This document shows, piece after piece, positions 15,901 to 24,368 of a stretch of DNA of 64,000 nt. The first letter of the stretch is position 1. Every line of letters begins with the position of its first letter. This DNA is from DATFQE01 sp963733845 (GTDB lineage Bacteria > Actinomycetota > Thermoleophilia > Gaiellales > Gaiellaceae): positions 310,001 to 374,000 of the forward strand of contig CAVTEM010000007.1 in NCBI GenBank assembly GCA_963733845.1, given 5' to 3'. The notes below the pieces were generated by a model that worked only from the letters and a program-made list of their open reading frames with translations, had not been told where the DNA came from and ran no database searches. The translations under genes were made by a program, and so were the position numbers.

Positions 15901-18853
15901 CGTTCGACCTCAAGGTCAACGACGACGTCGTCCTGAACGACGTCGGCGGCAACGGCGGCCAGGTCACCAACACCTACCCGGTGGACGGTCGTGAAGGTGA
16001 TCGAGGGCGGCAACGGCGCCTCGTTCGACCTCAGCGTCAACGACTCGGTCGTGCTCGACGACGTTGGCGGCAACGGCGACCAGGTGACGAACACGTACCC
16101 GGTCGGCACCGCCTACTCGGTCACGGAGACGCTCGGCAACGGCAACGCGGTCGACCCGGCCGTCTGGGAGACCACCAGCCAGCGCCGACTGCGCCGGCAC
16201 GCTCGCCGCCGGCGAGCACAAGACCTGCACCATCACCAACAAGCGCAAGCCCAAGCTCACCGTCGTCAAGGTGATCGAGGGCGGCAACGGCGCCTCGTTC
16301 GACCTCAGCGTCAACGACTACGGTCGTGCTCGACGACGTCGACGGCAACGGCGGCCAGGTCACCAACACCTACCCGGTCGACACCGCCTACTCCGTGTCG
16401 GAGACGCTCGGCAACGGCAACCCGGTCGACCCGGCCGTGTGGGAGACCACGCAGCAGCGGCGACTGCGCCGGGTCGCTGCATGCGGGTGACGACAAGACC
16501 TGCACCATCACCAACAAGCGCAAGCCGGTGCTCACCGTCGTCAAGCACATCCTGGGCGGCGACGGCTCCGTCTTCGACATCTCGGTCGGCGAGGTCAAGG
16601 CGCTCGACGACGCCGGCCACAACGCCAGCGACACCCGCACCTACGCGCCGGGCACGTACCCGGTCACGGAGACGCTCGGCACCGGGGCGGCCGTTCCGGC
16701 CGGCTGGAGCACGAGCTTCAGCAGCGATTGCGCCGACGGCTCGGTGACGCTCGCATACGGCGACGCGAAGACGTGCACCGTCACGAACTCGAAGCTGCCG
16801 CAGCTGATCGTCATCAAGGAGGTCGTCGGCGGTGCCAAGTCACCGGACGACTTCCAGATCTCGGTCTCCGGCGACGGCGCGAGCCCGGCCAGCTTCCCCG
16901 GGAGCTTGGACGGAACCATCGTGACGCTGCAGCCGGGCGGCTACGACGTGTCCGAGGACGAGGACGTGCACTACTCGGCTTCCTACTCGGCGGACTGCAA
17001 GGACGGGACGATCGAGTACGGCGAGACCAAGACGTGCACGATCACGAACACCCGCAAGCCGTCGAACATCATGATCGACAAGGTCGCCTCGCCGACTTCT
17101 GTGCCCGAGCCGGGCGCCAACGTGACGTTCACGTTCCATGTCCGCAACATCTCGGCCGCGGACACCGTGACGATCGACGCGCTCACGGACACGGTCTTCG
17201 GCGACCTCTTCCTCCGCGGCGATTGCGGCACGCTCGAGAACGCGGAGCTCGCTCCGGACGACGGTGCCCCCGGCGGTGCGGACGAGGCCACGTGCGCCTT
17301 CATCGCCCCGGTCTCGGGGAATGCCGGCGACTCGCACCACAACGTCGCGACCGTCACCGGGCACGACGAGGACGAGCGGCCGGTCACCGACAAGGACGGC
17401 GCCGAAGTCGACATCACCGACGTCGCACCGTCGATCGACGTGACGAAGACGGCCGATCCGACCTCGGTGCCCGAGCCCGGCGGCCCGGTGCAGTTCACGG
17501 TCGAGGTCGAAGAACACATCGGTGTCGACCGACCCGGTCACGATCACCTCGCTCGTCGACGACCCGGACGGGGCCGGCCCCGCTGAGGCCGATCGACCTG
17601 AACGGCAAGGGAACGTGCTCCGTGCCGCAGACGATCCAGCCCGGCGACACGTACACGTGCAAGTTCACGCGTTCGATCACGGGCAACGCAGGTGACGTGA
17701 AGATCGACGTCGTCACCGCATCGGGTCACGACGACGACGGTCACGAGGTCAGCGACCACGACGACGCGACCGTCACGATCACCGACGTGCCGTCCTCGAC
17801 TCGCGTTGGACAAGTCGGCCAACCCGACGAGCGTCCAGGAGCCCGGCGGCGACGTCGCGTTCACGGTGGTCGTCAGGAACACCTCGGCGGTCGACGCGGT
17901 GACGATCGACAAGCTCGTCGACAACGTCTACGGCAACCTCGCGGCCAAGGGCACCTGCGGCTCGCTCATCGGGAAGGTGCTCCAGCCCGACGACCACGCG
18001 GCCGGCGGGCCCGACCAGGCGACCTGCACGTTCACCGGCGCGGTGAGCGGCAGCGCAGGCTCGACGCACACGGACGTCGTGACCGCCACCGGCCACGACG
18101 ACGACGGGCACGCAGCTGACCGCGCACGACGACGCGACGGTCACGATCACGCCCAGCCGCCGATCGGCGCAACCGCTCATGGACCTCTGGGTCACGAAGA
18201 ACGACCTGCCCGATCCGGTCCAGAAGGACGGCCTGCTGACCTACACGATCGTCGTCGGCAACCACGGCCCGGACGCGGCGACACAGGTCACGCTGGCGGA
18301 TCCGCTGCCGGCGGGCACCAGCTTCGTCTCGGTGTCGACGACACAGGGCACGTGCACTGGCGGCGCTCTGGTCACCTGCAACCTCGGCACGGTGCCGACG
18401 GGCTCGACGGTGACGATCACGCTCGTCGTGCGGCCCACGGTGACCGGGCTGATCACGAACACCACGACGGTGGTCGGCAAGGAGCCCGAGTCGAACACGG
18501 CCAACAACCAGGCCACCGCGACGACGCGGGTGCCGGCACCTGTTCGCAGGGCGACCAAGGTGCTCGTGTGCGACCGCTTCAGCGTCTCACCCGGAACTCT
18601 CCGGGTCGGCAAGCGCGCGACGATCGTGGCGCGCGTCACGTCGGCCGGAAAGCCGGTCAAGGGCAGGAAAGTCGTGGTGCGAGGCGCCGGGATCGTGAAG
18701 ACCGTCCGCACCAACGGCCGCGGCGTGGCGCGGATCGTCGTAACGGCCCGGCGGCCCGGAATCGTGAGGGTCACGGTTCCGCAGAAGCTCAGGTGCGGCG
18801 GGAAGCAGCTCGCCGTGCTCGGCGCGATCAAGCGCCCGAGCTTCACGGGCTGA
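12910..18853 (+). CDS. Secreted prealbumin-like tandem-repeat protein with DUF11-type domains (many frame breaks)
   Basis: Exported protein of about 1970 residues. ATG 12910 has an AGGAG site; one extra G in the G-run at 12945-12950 separates it from the signal peptide (RRLLTLVATTLVAGMALMPM). Residues about 50-350 form a folded head (VHNVGLFELDGNIADTADAG, DDIYFGGGSQNNNDISAWRW). Then come about ten prealbumin-like (Cna-B/SpaA type) units, KLTVVKVIEGGNGASFDLKV to DDKTCTITNKRKP. Three DUF11-like domains (DKSANPTSVQEPGGDVAFTV) and a C-terminal Ig-like domain follow. No sorting signal is seen. About 17 single-base insertions break the frame; one repeat unit is partial at 15985. Likely a surface stalk or matrix protein. 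Confidence 0.8.
14761..16527 (+). repeat. 273-bp (91-aa) tandem repeats encoding prealbumin-like domains
   Basis: Units begin at 14761, 15035, 15309, 15585, 15858 and 16253 (each at the block AAGCTGACCGTCGTCAAGG or AAGCTCACC...), with a diverged unit at 16528. Intervals of 274, 274, 276, 273 and 275 nt equal 273 plus one to three inserted bases. A partial unit of about 125 nt sits between 15858 and 16253: the sequence jumps from unit position about 127 back to about 7 near 15985. Near-identity of units makes this a hotspot for recombination or assembly collapse. Confidence 0.85.
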
Positions 18854-18865
18854 CCGTTCTCTGCT

Positions 18866-18895
18866 GGCGCTCCCGGGATTCGTCCCGGGAGCGCC
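18866..18895 (+). terminator. TTCG-loop hairpin terminator after the repeat protein
   Basis: Perfect 13-bp stem GGCGCTCCCGGGA / TCCCGGGAGCGCC with a TTCG loop, 12 nt after the stop codon, between convergent genes. Confidence 0.75.
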
Positions 18896-18939
18896 GGCTC
18901 GGACGCCATCGTGAGACCGCTGGGCGGTAGTCGCCTGTT

Positions 18940-19785
18940 CTAGTCGCCGGCGGTCAGGCGTCGAAGCGAGGCGCGAACGGCGCCGGGCGCCTCGACCCAC
19001 ACGAAGTGTCCGGCACCCTCGACCACCTCGAGCCAGGCGCCCGGAATCCGCTCGGCCCCGTCCTTCGAAGCGGCGAGCGGCATCGGGCTCCCTGAGCCGT
19101 GGACGAAGCCGACAGGGACGCGAATCCCCGGCAGTCCCGCCTCCAGCGCCGGCAGCTCCGCCAGAATGGACGGCACCATCTCGGCCGAGCGCTCGCCCGC
19201 AATTCGCAGCTCGGGCATCGGCGGTGCGCGCTCGGGATCGGCGAAGTACGCGGGCCAGACGAGGCGCATCCCCTCGAGCGCCTGCTCGTCGTCGGCCTGG
19301 CCGGCCATCGAGAGCTCGTCGAGCTCGCGCGCCCGCGCGCGCACGGGCTCCGGCGTCCGGCGGAACATCTCCTCGTCGAACTCCGGCCAGCGTCCGTCGC
19401 CGACCGGGCCGAGCGGGTCGACGGCAAGCACGCCGAGGAGCCGCTCCGGTATCGCCTCTGCGACGTGGAGCGCGAGGTGCCCGCCCCACGAATGGCCGAC
19501 CACGTATGCCCTCTGCCAGCCGAGCGCATCGAGGACGCGGCGGGCATCCCCGACATCCGGCGCGACCGAGTAGGGCCCTTCCGCCGCCGACGGCTCCTGT
19601 CCTCTCTGCTGGTACCACGCGACGTCGTTCTCCTCCGCGAGCTCGTCGGCGAGATCGCGCAGGTAGTCGAAGCCGAGCCCCGGCCCCCCGTGCAGGAGGA
19701 GAACCGGCGGCCCGCTGCCGGCGCGCCGACCCGCGATCAGCGGCCCGTCGTCGTGCGTGGTGAACTCGGTCCACGTCACAGGCAC
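18940..19785 (-). CDS. Alpha/beta hydrolase (proline iminopeptidase-like)
   Basis: 281-aa cytoplasmic alpha/beta hydrolase. It has the oxyanion motif VLLLHGGPGLGFDYL, the WYQQRGQ strand (DQRGxG-like, as in proline iminopeptidases), the nucleophile elbow VVGHSWGGHLAL with Ser in GHSWGG, and a C-terminal catalytic histidine in VVEGAGHFVWVEAP. A cap insertion rich in Arg/Glu sits in the middle. Either an aminopeptidase or a small-ester hydrolase is possible. The start is GTG 19785, with a second GTG two codons later; no clear SD. Stop TAG at 18940. Confidence 0.88.
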   Translation of the reverse strand: MPVTWTEFTTHDDGPLIAGRRAGSGPPVLLLHGGPGLGFDYLRDLADELAEENDVAWYQQRGQEPSAAEGPYSVAPDVGDARRVLDALGWQRAYVVGHSWGGHLALHVAEAIPERLLGVLAVDPLGPVGDGRWPEFDEEMFRRTPEPVRARARELDELSMAGQADDEQALEGMRLVWPAYFADPERAPPMPELRIAGERSAEMVPSILAELPALEAGLPGIRVPVGFVHGSGSPMPLAASKDGAERIPGAWLEVVEGAGHFVWVEAPGAVRASLRRLTAGD

Positions 19786-19947
19786 GATCGTCTCACGAGC
19801 AGCCCCGGGGCAGCCCTAGCGGCGAACTAGGGAAGTGCACTGGGGCATCCCCCGAAGCGTGTGGCGCCACGCGAACTCAATCCTCGAAGGAGTCAATCAA
19901 CGCTAGTCCGGCCGCTCGGCGGTCGGCGCCTTCGAAGGGAGAGAACG

Positions 19948-22940
19948 ATGAGAACGGGACGGAACAACGGCTGGAGGCGTAGGGCGCGCCGGCTGTTCGT
20001 CGGCGTCGTGCTCGTTGCCGGCTTCGCCGCCGGCACGAGTCCGCCGGCGAGCGCGGCGGTCACGGCGACGTTCAACGCCGGGGTGCTCACCGTCTTCGGT
20101 GACGCCAACAACAACGCGATCACGATCAGCCGCAACGCGGCCGGGCAGATCCTCGTGAACGGCGGAGCGGTTCCCGTGTCCGGCGGAACGCCCAACGTCG
20201 CGAACACCTCGCTGATGCAGGTCTTCGGCCAGGCCGGCAACGACACGATCACCCTCGACCAGGCCAACGGGGCACTGCCGGCGGCGAACCTGTTCGGCGG
20301 CGGCAACGACGACACCCTCACCGGCGGCGCGGGCGGCGACCTGCTGTTCGGGCAGAGCGGCGTCGACAGTCTCCGCGGCGAGGGAGGCTTCGACTTCCTG
20401 TTCGGCGGCACCGAGAACGACACCCTCACGGGCGGCGACGCCGACGACCAGGTCTTCGGCGAGGGCAACAACGACCGGATGATCTGGAATCCGGGCGACG
20501 ACACCGACCTCAACGAGGGCGGGGCCGGCAACGACACGGTCGAGGTCAACGGCGGCGGCGGTGCCGAGCAGTTCACCACCACGGCCAACGGCCTCCGTGT
20601 TCGGTTCGACCGGATCAACCCGGCGCCGTTCGCGATCGACATCGGCACCTCCGAGCAGCTCGTGCTCAACGCCAACGGCGGCGAGGACAGCTTCTCGGCC
20701 ACCGGCAACCTGGCCGCGCTGATCAAGATCACCGTGGACGGCGGCACCGGCGGGGACACGCTCCTCGGCAGCAACGGAATCGATCTCCTGCTCGGCGGCG
20801 CCAACAACGACTTCGTCGACGGCCAGCAGGGGAACGACGTCGCCTTCCTGGGTTCCGGCAACGACACCTTCCAGTGGGACCCGGGCGACGGCAACGACAT
20901 CGTCGAAGGCCAGGCGAACACCGACACGATGCTGTTCAACGGCTCGGCCGGCAACGAGATCTTCGCCGCCTCTGCCAACGGCGGGCGCGTGCTCTTCACG
21001 CGCAACCTCGCCAACATCGTCATGGACCTCGACGACGTCGAGGCCGATCGACCTGAACGCGCTCGGGAGGCACCGACACGCTCACCGTCAACGACCTGTC
21101 CGGAACCGACATGGTCGAGCTGAACACCGACCTCGCCGGCACCATCGGCGGCGCGGCCGGGGACGGCCAGGCCGACGTCGTGATCGTCAACGGCACGAAC
21201 GGCGACGACATCGTCGACGTCGTCGGCGCGGGAAGCTCGGCCTCGGTGCTCGGGCTTGCTGCCCGGGTCAACATCGCCAACTCCGAGGGCGCGAACGACT
21301 CGCTCGTGCTCAACACCCTCGCAGGCAGCGACGACGTGACGGCCACGACACTTCCCGCCGGCGTGATCGAGCTGACCGTGGACGGAGGCGCGGCCGACGA
21401 CACGCTGCTCGGCTCGCAGGGCGTCGACGTGTTCCTCGGCGGCGGCGGCCCCGACTTCATCCTCGGGGACAACGGCAACGACACGGCCCTGATGGGCGCC
21501 GGCGACGACGTGTTCCAGTGGGACCCGGGCGACGGCAACGACACCGTCGAGGGCCAGGCCGACGCCGACACGATGCTCTTCTTCGGCTCCAACGCCGCGG
21601 AGAACATCGACGTCGTCGCGAACGGAGGGCGCGTGCTGTTCCTCCGCGACGTCGCCGACGTGACGATGGATCTCGACGACGTCGAGAGCATCGACTTCCG
21701 GGCCCTCGGCGGTGCGGACGACATCGTCGTCGGCGATCTGAGCGGCACGGACATGACCCAGGCGGGCCTCGACCTGCGCGGGCCGAACGGCGGCGGCGAC
21801 GGCGCTGCCGACACGGTCACGGCCAACGGGACCAACGGCGCCGACGTGTTCGGTGCGGCCGGCGACGCCGGCGGGGTCGACGTCTTCGGGCTCCAGACCG
21901 CGATCAACGTGTCCTTCCCGGAGCAGGCCAACGACCGGCTGACGCTCAACGCGTTGGGCGGCGACGACACCGTGAACGCCAGCTCGTTGGAAGCCGACGG
22001 CATGCAGCTCACGATGAACGGCGGCCTCGGCGAGGACCTGTTCCTGGGCAGCGAAGGCGGCGACCTGATCAACGGCGGCGACGGCGACGACGTGGCCCTG
22101 ATGGGAGCCGGCGACGACACATTCGCCTGGAACCCGGGCGACGACAACGACACGCTCGAGGGTCAGGACGGCGCCGACACGATGCTCTTCAACGGTTCGA
22201 ACGCCGCGGAGAACATCGACATCTCCCCGAACGGCGGGCGAGTCCTGTTCTTCCGCGACATCGCCAGCGTCACGATGGATCTCAACGACGTCGAGGGCAT
22301 CGACTTCAACGCCCTCGGCGGCGCCGACACCGTCGTGGTCGACGACCTCAGCGGCACGGACGTGACCGAGGTGAACGCGGCCCTCGCGGCGGTCCTCGGC
22401 GGCGGTGCTGGAGACGGGCAGCCCGACAACGTGATCGTCCAGGGGACCAACGGCGACGACGTGAGCCTCGTCGTCGGCGACGCCTCGGGTGTGAACGTGC
22501 TCGGGCTGGCCGCCCAGGTGAACATCACCGGCTCGGAGGCCGCCAACGACCGGCTGACGATCAACGCGCTGGCCGGCGACGACGTCGTGGAGGCTTCCGG
22601 GCTGTCCGCCGGGGCGATCCAGCTGACGGCCGACGGCGGCAGCGACGACGACGTGCTCGTCGGCAGTGACGGCGACGACGTGCTGCTCGGCGGGCCCAAT
22701 GACGACGTGCTCGTCGGCGGCCCGGGCATCGACGTCCTCGACGGCGGTGACGGCGACGACATCGAGATCCAGAGCATCGGTGCCGACCTCGTGTCCTCCG
22801 CGACCTCCGTCGGAGAGGACTGGCTGGCGGCCCATGCCCGCACGGTCAAGGGCAAGACGGTGCTCGAGATGGGCGGGAAGCAGACGACGCTCCCGCGGGC
22901 CGAGCTGTCCCAGCTGATCCGGGGCGCGAGCTCCCTCTGA
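19948..22940 (+). CDS. Secreted RTX-like calcium-binding repeat protein (two frame breaks)
   Basis: About 997 codons. ATG 19948 has an AAGGGAGAG site and opens a signal peptide (RRLFVGVVLVAGFAAG...ASAA). Residues about 110-180 contain RTX-type nonapeptides (GGNDDTLTGGAGGDLLFGQS, GGTENDTLTGGDADDQVFGE) that bind calcium as a parallel beta-roll. Then three tandem units of about 205 residues follow, each with GNDTFQWDPGDGNDIVEGQ, TMLFNGS, NGGRVLF.R and MDLDDVE..D blocks, and a final short RTX set (LVGSDGDDVLLGGPNDDVLV). No type I secretion signal or enzyme domain is visible, so an exported structural or adhesive role is inferred. Single-base insertions lie near 21046 and 21066. Confidence 0.85.
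20860..22400 (+). repeat. Three tandem units of about 0.6 kb in the RTX-like gene
   Basis: The block encoding W(D/N)PGDGND recurs at about 20876, 21518 and 22128 (steps of about 640 and 610 nt). Each unit carries the same order of motifs up to the GGAD..VV.DLSGTD segment. Copies are diverged, so they are old duplications. Confidence 0.7.
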
Positions 22941-22964
22941 GGCAGGCGTAGCTCCAACGCGACA

Positions 22965-23001
22965 GCCGGCGCCAGAACCGCAGTTCGGTTCTGGCGCCGG
23001 C
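22965..23001. terminator. 16-bp hairpin terminator between convergent genes
   Basis: Perfect stem GCCGGCGCCAGAACCG / CGGTTCTGGCGCCGGC with loop CAGTT, located between the stop of the RTX-like gene (22940) and the stop of the membrane protein gene (23013). Serves both strands. Confidence 0.8.
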
Positions 23002-23012
23002 CCGTTGCGCGC

Positions 23013-23666
23013 CTACGAACTGCGGGCGACGAGCATCACGACCGACGCGACCGCGATCCAGGCGAGCCAGGCGAACATCCCGAGGAACGCGACCGTCGCG
23101 AGCGACGCGATCCCCGCGAGGACGCCGAGCCATCCGAGCCAGGCCGGCAGCCCGCCGCGCATGGCCGCGACCGAGGCGGCGACCGCGAGCACGGCAGCGC
23201 CCACGCCGGCGGCGGCGAGCACGAACCAACCGACGTCGTCGACGGCGAGGTAGGCCTGCGCCTCGGCGAGGGCGACGGCCCGGTCCTTCGAGGTGTCGGT
23301 GAGCGGCGCCGTCCACATCAGCCAGCAGAGGGCGAAGCAGAGCGTGAACAGCGTGCCGCCGATCAGCACGAGCGCGGACTCGGTCGCGGTCGCGATCCCC
23401 TGCAGGCGAGCGTGGAGCCCGGCGACGAAGAGGCCGCCGAGCGCGATCGAGGCGAGCGCGAAGAGCGCGATCGCGACGGTCCAGGCCTCGTGGGCCTGGG
23501 CGTAGGCGACGACCTCCGCCGGGGTCTCCCCCGTGTCGTCGCCGGCCGGGCTGACCATGATCCCGATCAGGCCCGCGACGAGCCCGAGGCCGCCGAGCGG
23601 AGCCAGAAGCCTCGCCCAGTTGATCCGGGAGCGGACGAGACCGGTATCGAGTGTGGTCGTGGTCAT
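23013..23666 (-). CDS. Multi-pass membrane protein of unknown function
   Basis: 217-aa protein with six predicted hydrophobic helices (LLAPLGGLGLVAGLIGIMVS, WTVAIALFALASIALGGLFV, ALVLIGGTLFTLCFALCWLM, WFVLAAAGVGAAVLAVAASV, LGWLGVLAGIASLATVAFLG, then a last helix ending in ARSS). An acidic extracytoplasmic loop lies after helix 1. The start is ATG 23666 with a strong GGAGG site 7 nt upstream. It is the second gene of an operon, 28 nt after a cupin gene, and both lie opposite an AfsR-type regulator. No family is recognised with confidence. Confidence 0.75.
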   Translation of the reverse strand: MTTTTLDTGLVRSRINWARLLAPLGGLGLVAGLIGIMVSPAGDDTGETPAEVVAYAQAHEAWTVAIALFALASIALGGLFVAGLHARLQGIATATESALVLIGGTLFTLCFALCWLMWTAPLTDTSKDRAVALAEAQAYLAVDDVGWFVLAAAGVGAAVLAVAASVAAMRGGLPAWLGWLGVLAGIASLATVAFLGMFAWLAWIAVASVVMLVARSS

Positions 23667-23694
23667 GTGTGTTCCTCCTTCGCTGAGTCTGGGA

Positions 23695-24270
23695 CTAGAC
23701 GCCGAGCGCCGTCGGGGTCTGCGGGGCCGTGGGCTCGTACGTCGCGCGGTAGCCGATGAGGCGGCCGAGCGGCGCGCCGAGGGCGAGGCCAAGCCGCTGG
23801 AGCCACGCCGGCGGGAACGGCAGTCGCACGTCGCCGAAGTGGTGGCGGGCGATGACCGCGAGCCGCAGCGGGTTCGGCATGCCCTTGTTGTTGACCTTGC
23901 CGTCGGCCGCGAGCGAGAACATGGTCTCGATGAGCTGCTCGAACTCGAGCGCGGGCGTGACCTCGCACACGAAGTGCGCGGTCTCCTCGCCGACGTTCCG
24001 GAACCGGTGCGGCATCCCGGCGGGGACGAGCACCCGGTCGCCGGGCTTCGCGACGAGCGTCTGCTTGCCGAGCCGGAACTCGACCTCGCCGCCGAGGACC
24101 TGGAAGAGCTCGTCCTGGGCGGGATGGACGTGGGCCGCGGCGACGGCGCCGTTCGGCTCCACGGTCGTCTCGACGACGACGCGCTCGCCCTTCGAGTCGG
24201 CCGAGGTCGTGCGGAACACGAGCGTCTCGCCGGTGACCGAATTCGTCAGGGTCTGGCCGGTGCTGATCAT
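23695..24270 (-). CDS. Cupin domain-containing protein
   Basis: 191-aa protein with one cupin barrel in its first 115 residues. Motif 1 is HVHPAQDELFQVLGGEVEF, with the two His and Glu metal ligands, and motif 2 is PGDRVLVPAGMPHRFRNVG, with the last His. The C-terminal 75 residues (LEFEQLIETMFSLAADGKVN, then HHFGDVRLPFPPAWLQRLGL) are helical and hydrophobic, possibly peripheral to the membrane. A good GGAGG site precedes ATG 24270. It is co-transcribed with the following membrane protein and divergent from the AfsR-like regulator, which probably controls the pair. The substrate is unknown. Confidence 0.85.
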   Translation of the reverse strand: MISTGQTLTNSVTGETLVFRTTSADSKGERVVVETTVEPNGAVAAAHVHPAQDELFQVLGGEVEFRLGKQTLVAKPGDRVLVPAGMPHRFRNVGEETAHFVCEVTPALEFEQLIETMFSLAADGKVNNKGMPNPLRLAVIARHHFGDVRLPFPPAWLQRLGLALGAPLGRLIGYRATYEPTAPQTPTALGV

Positions 24271-24341
24271 GTGCTGCCTCCTTGGTGCTGGTTGGTCGGG
24301 ACAGCACGCACCATCGACCCGGCCGCTTACGATCCGCCCAA

Positions 24342-24366
24342 GGTCGGCTTAAGAGGGTCGGTTAAG
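24342..24366 (+). promoter_or_regulatory. Direct repeat immediately upstream of the AfsR-type gene
   Basis: GGTCGGCTTAAG (24342-24353) is repeated as GGTCGGTTAAG (24356-24366), 14 nt start to start, ending 2 nt before the GTG start codon and lying in the 98-nt gap to the divergent cupin operon. A candidate binding site for the regulator's own SARP-type domain, or part of its promoter. Confidence 0.4.
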
Positions 24367-24368
24367 GC

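Noticed and set aside
14000..18200. Programmed frameshifting or phase variation as the cause of the many frame changes
   Set aside because: The breaks lie at different positions in each unit, share no slippery sequence, and similar single insertions occur in unrelated genes across the window.
19893..22835. 980-codon ORF antisense to the RTX-like gene
   Set aside because: Composed of Val/Asp/His-rich repeats complementary to the RTX repeats; no start signal or domain.
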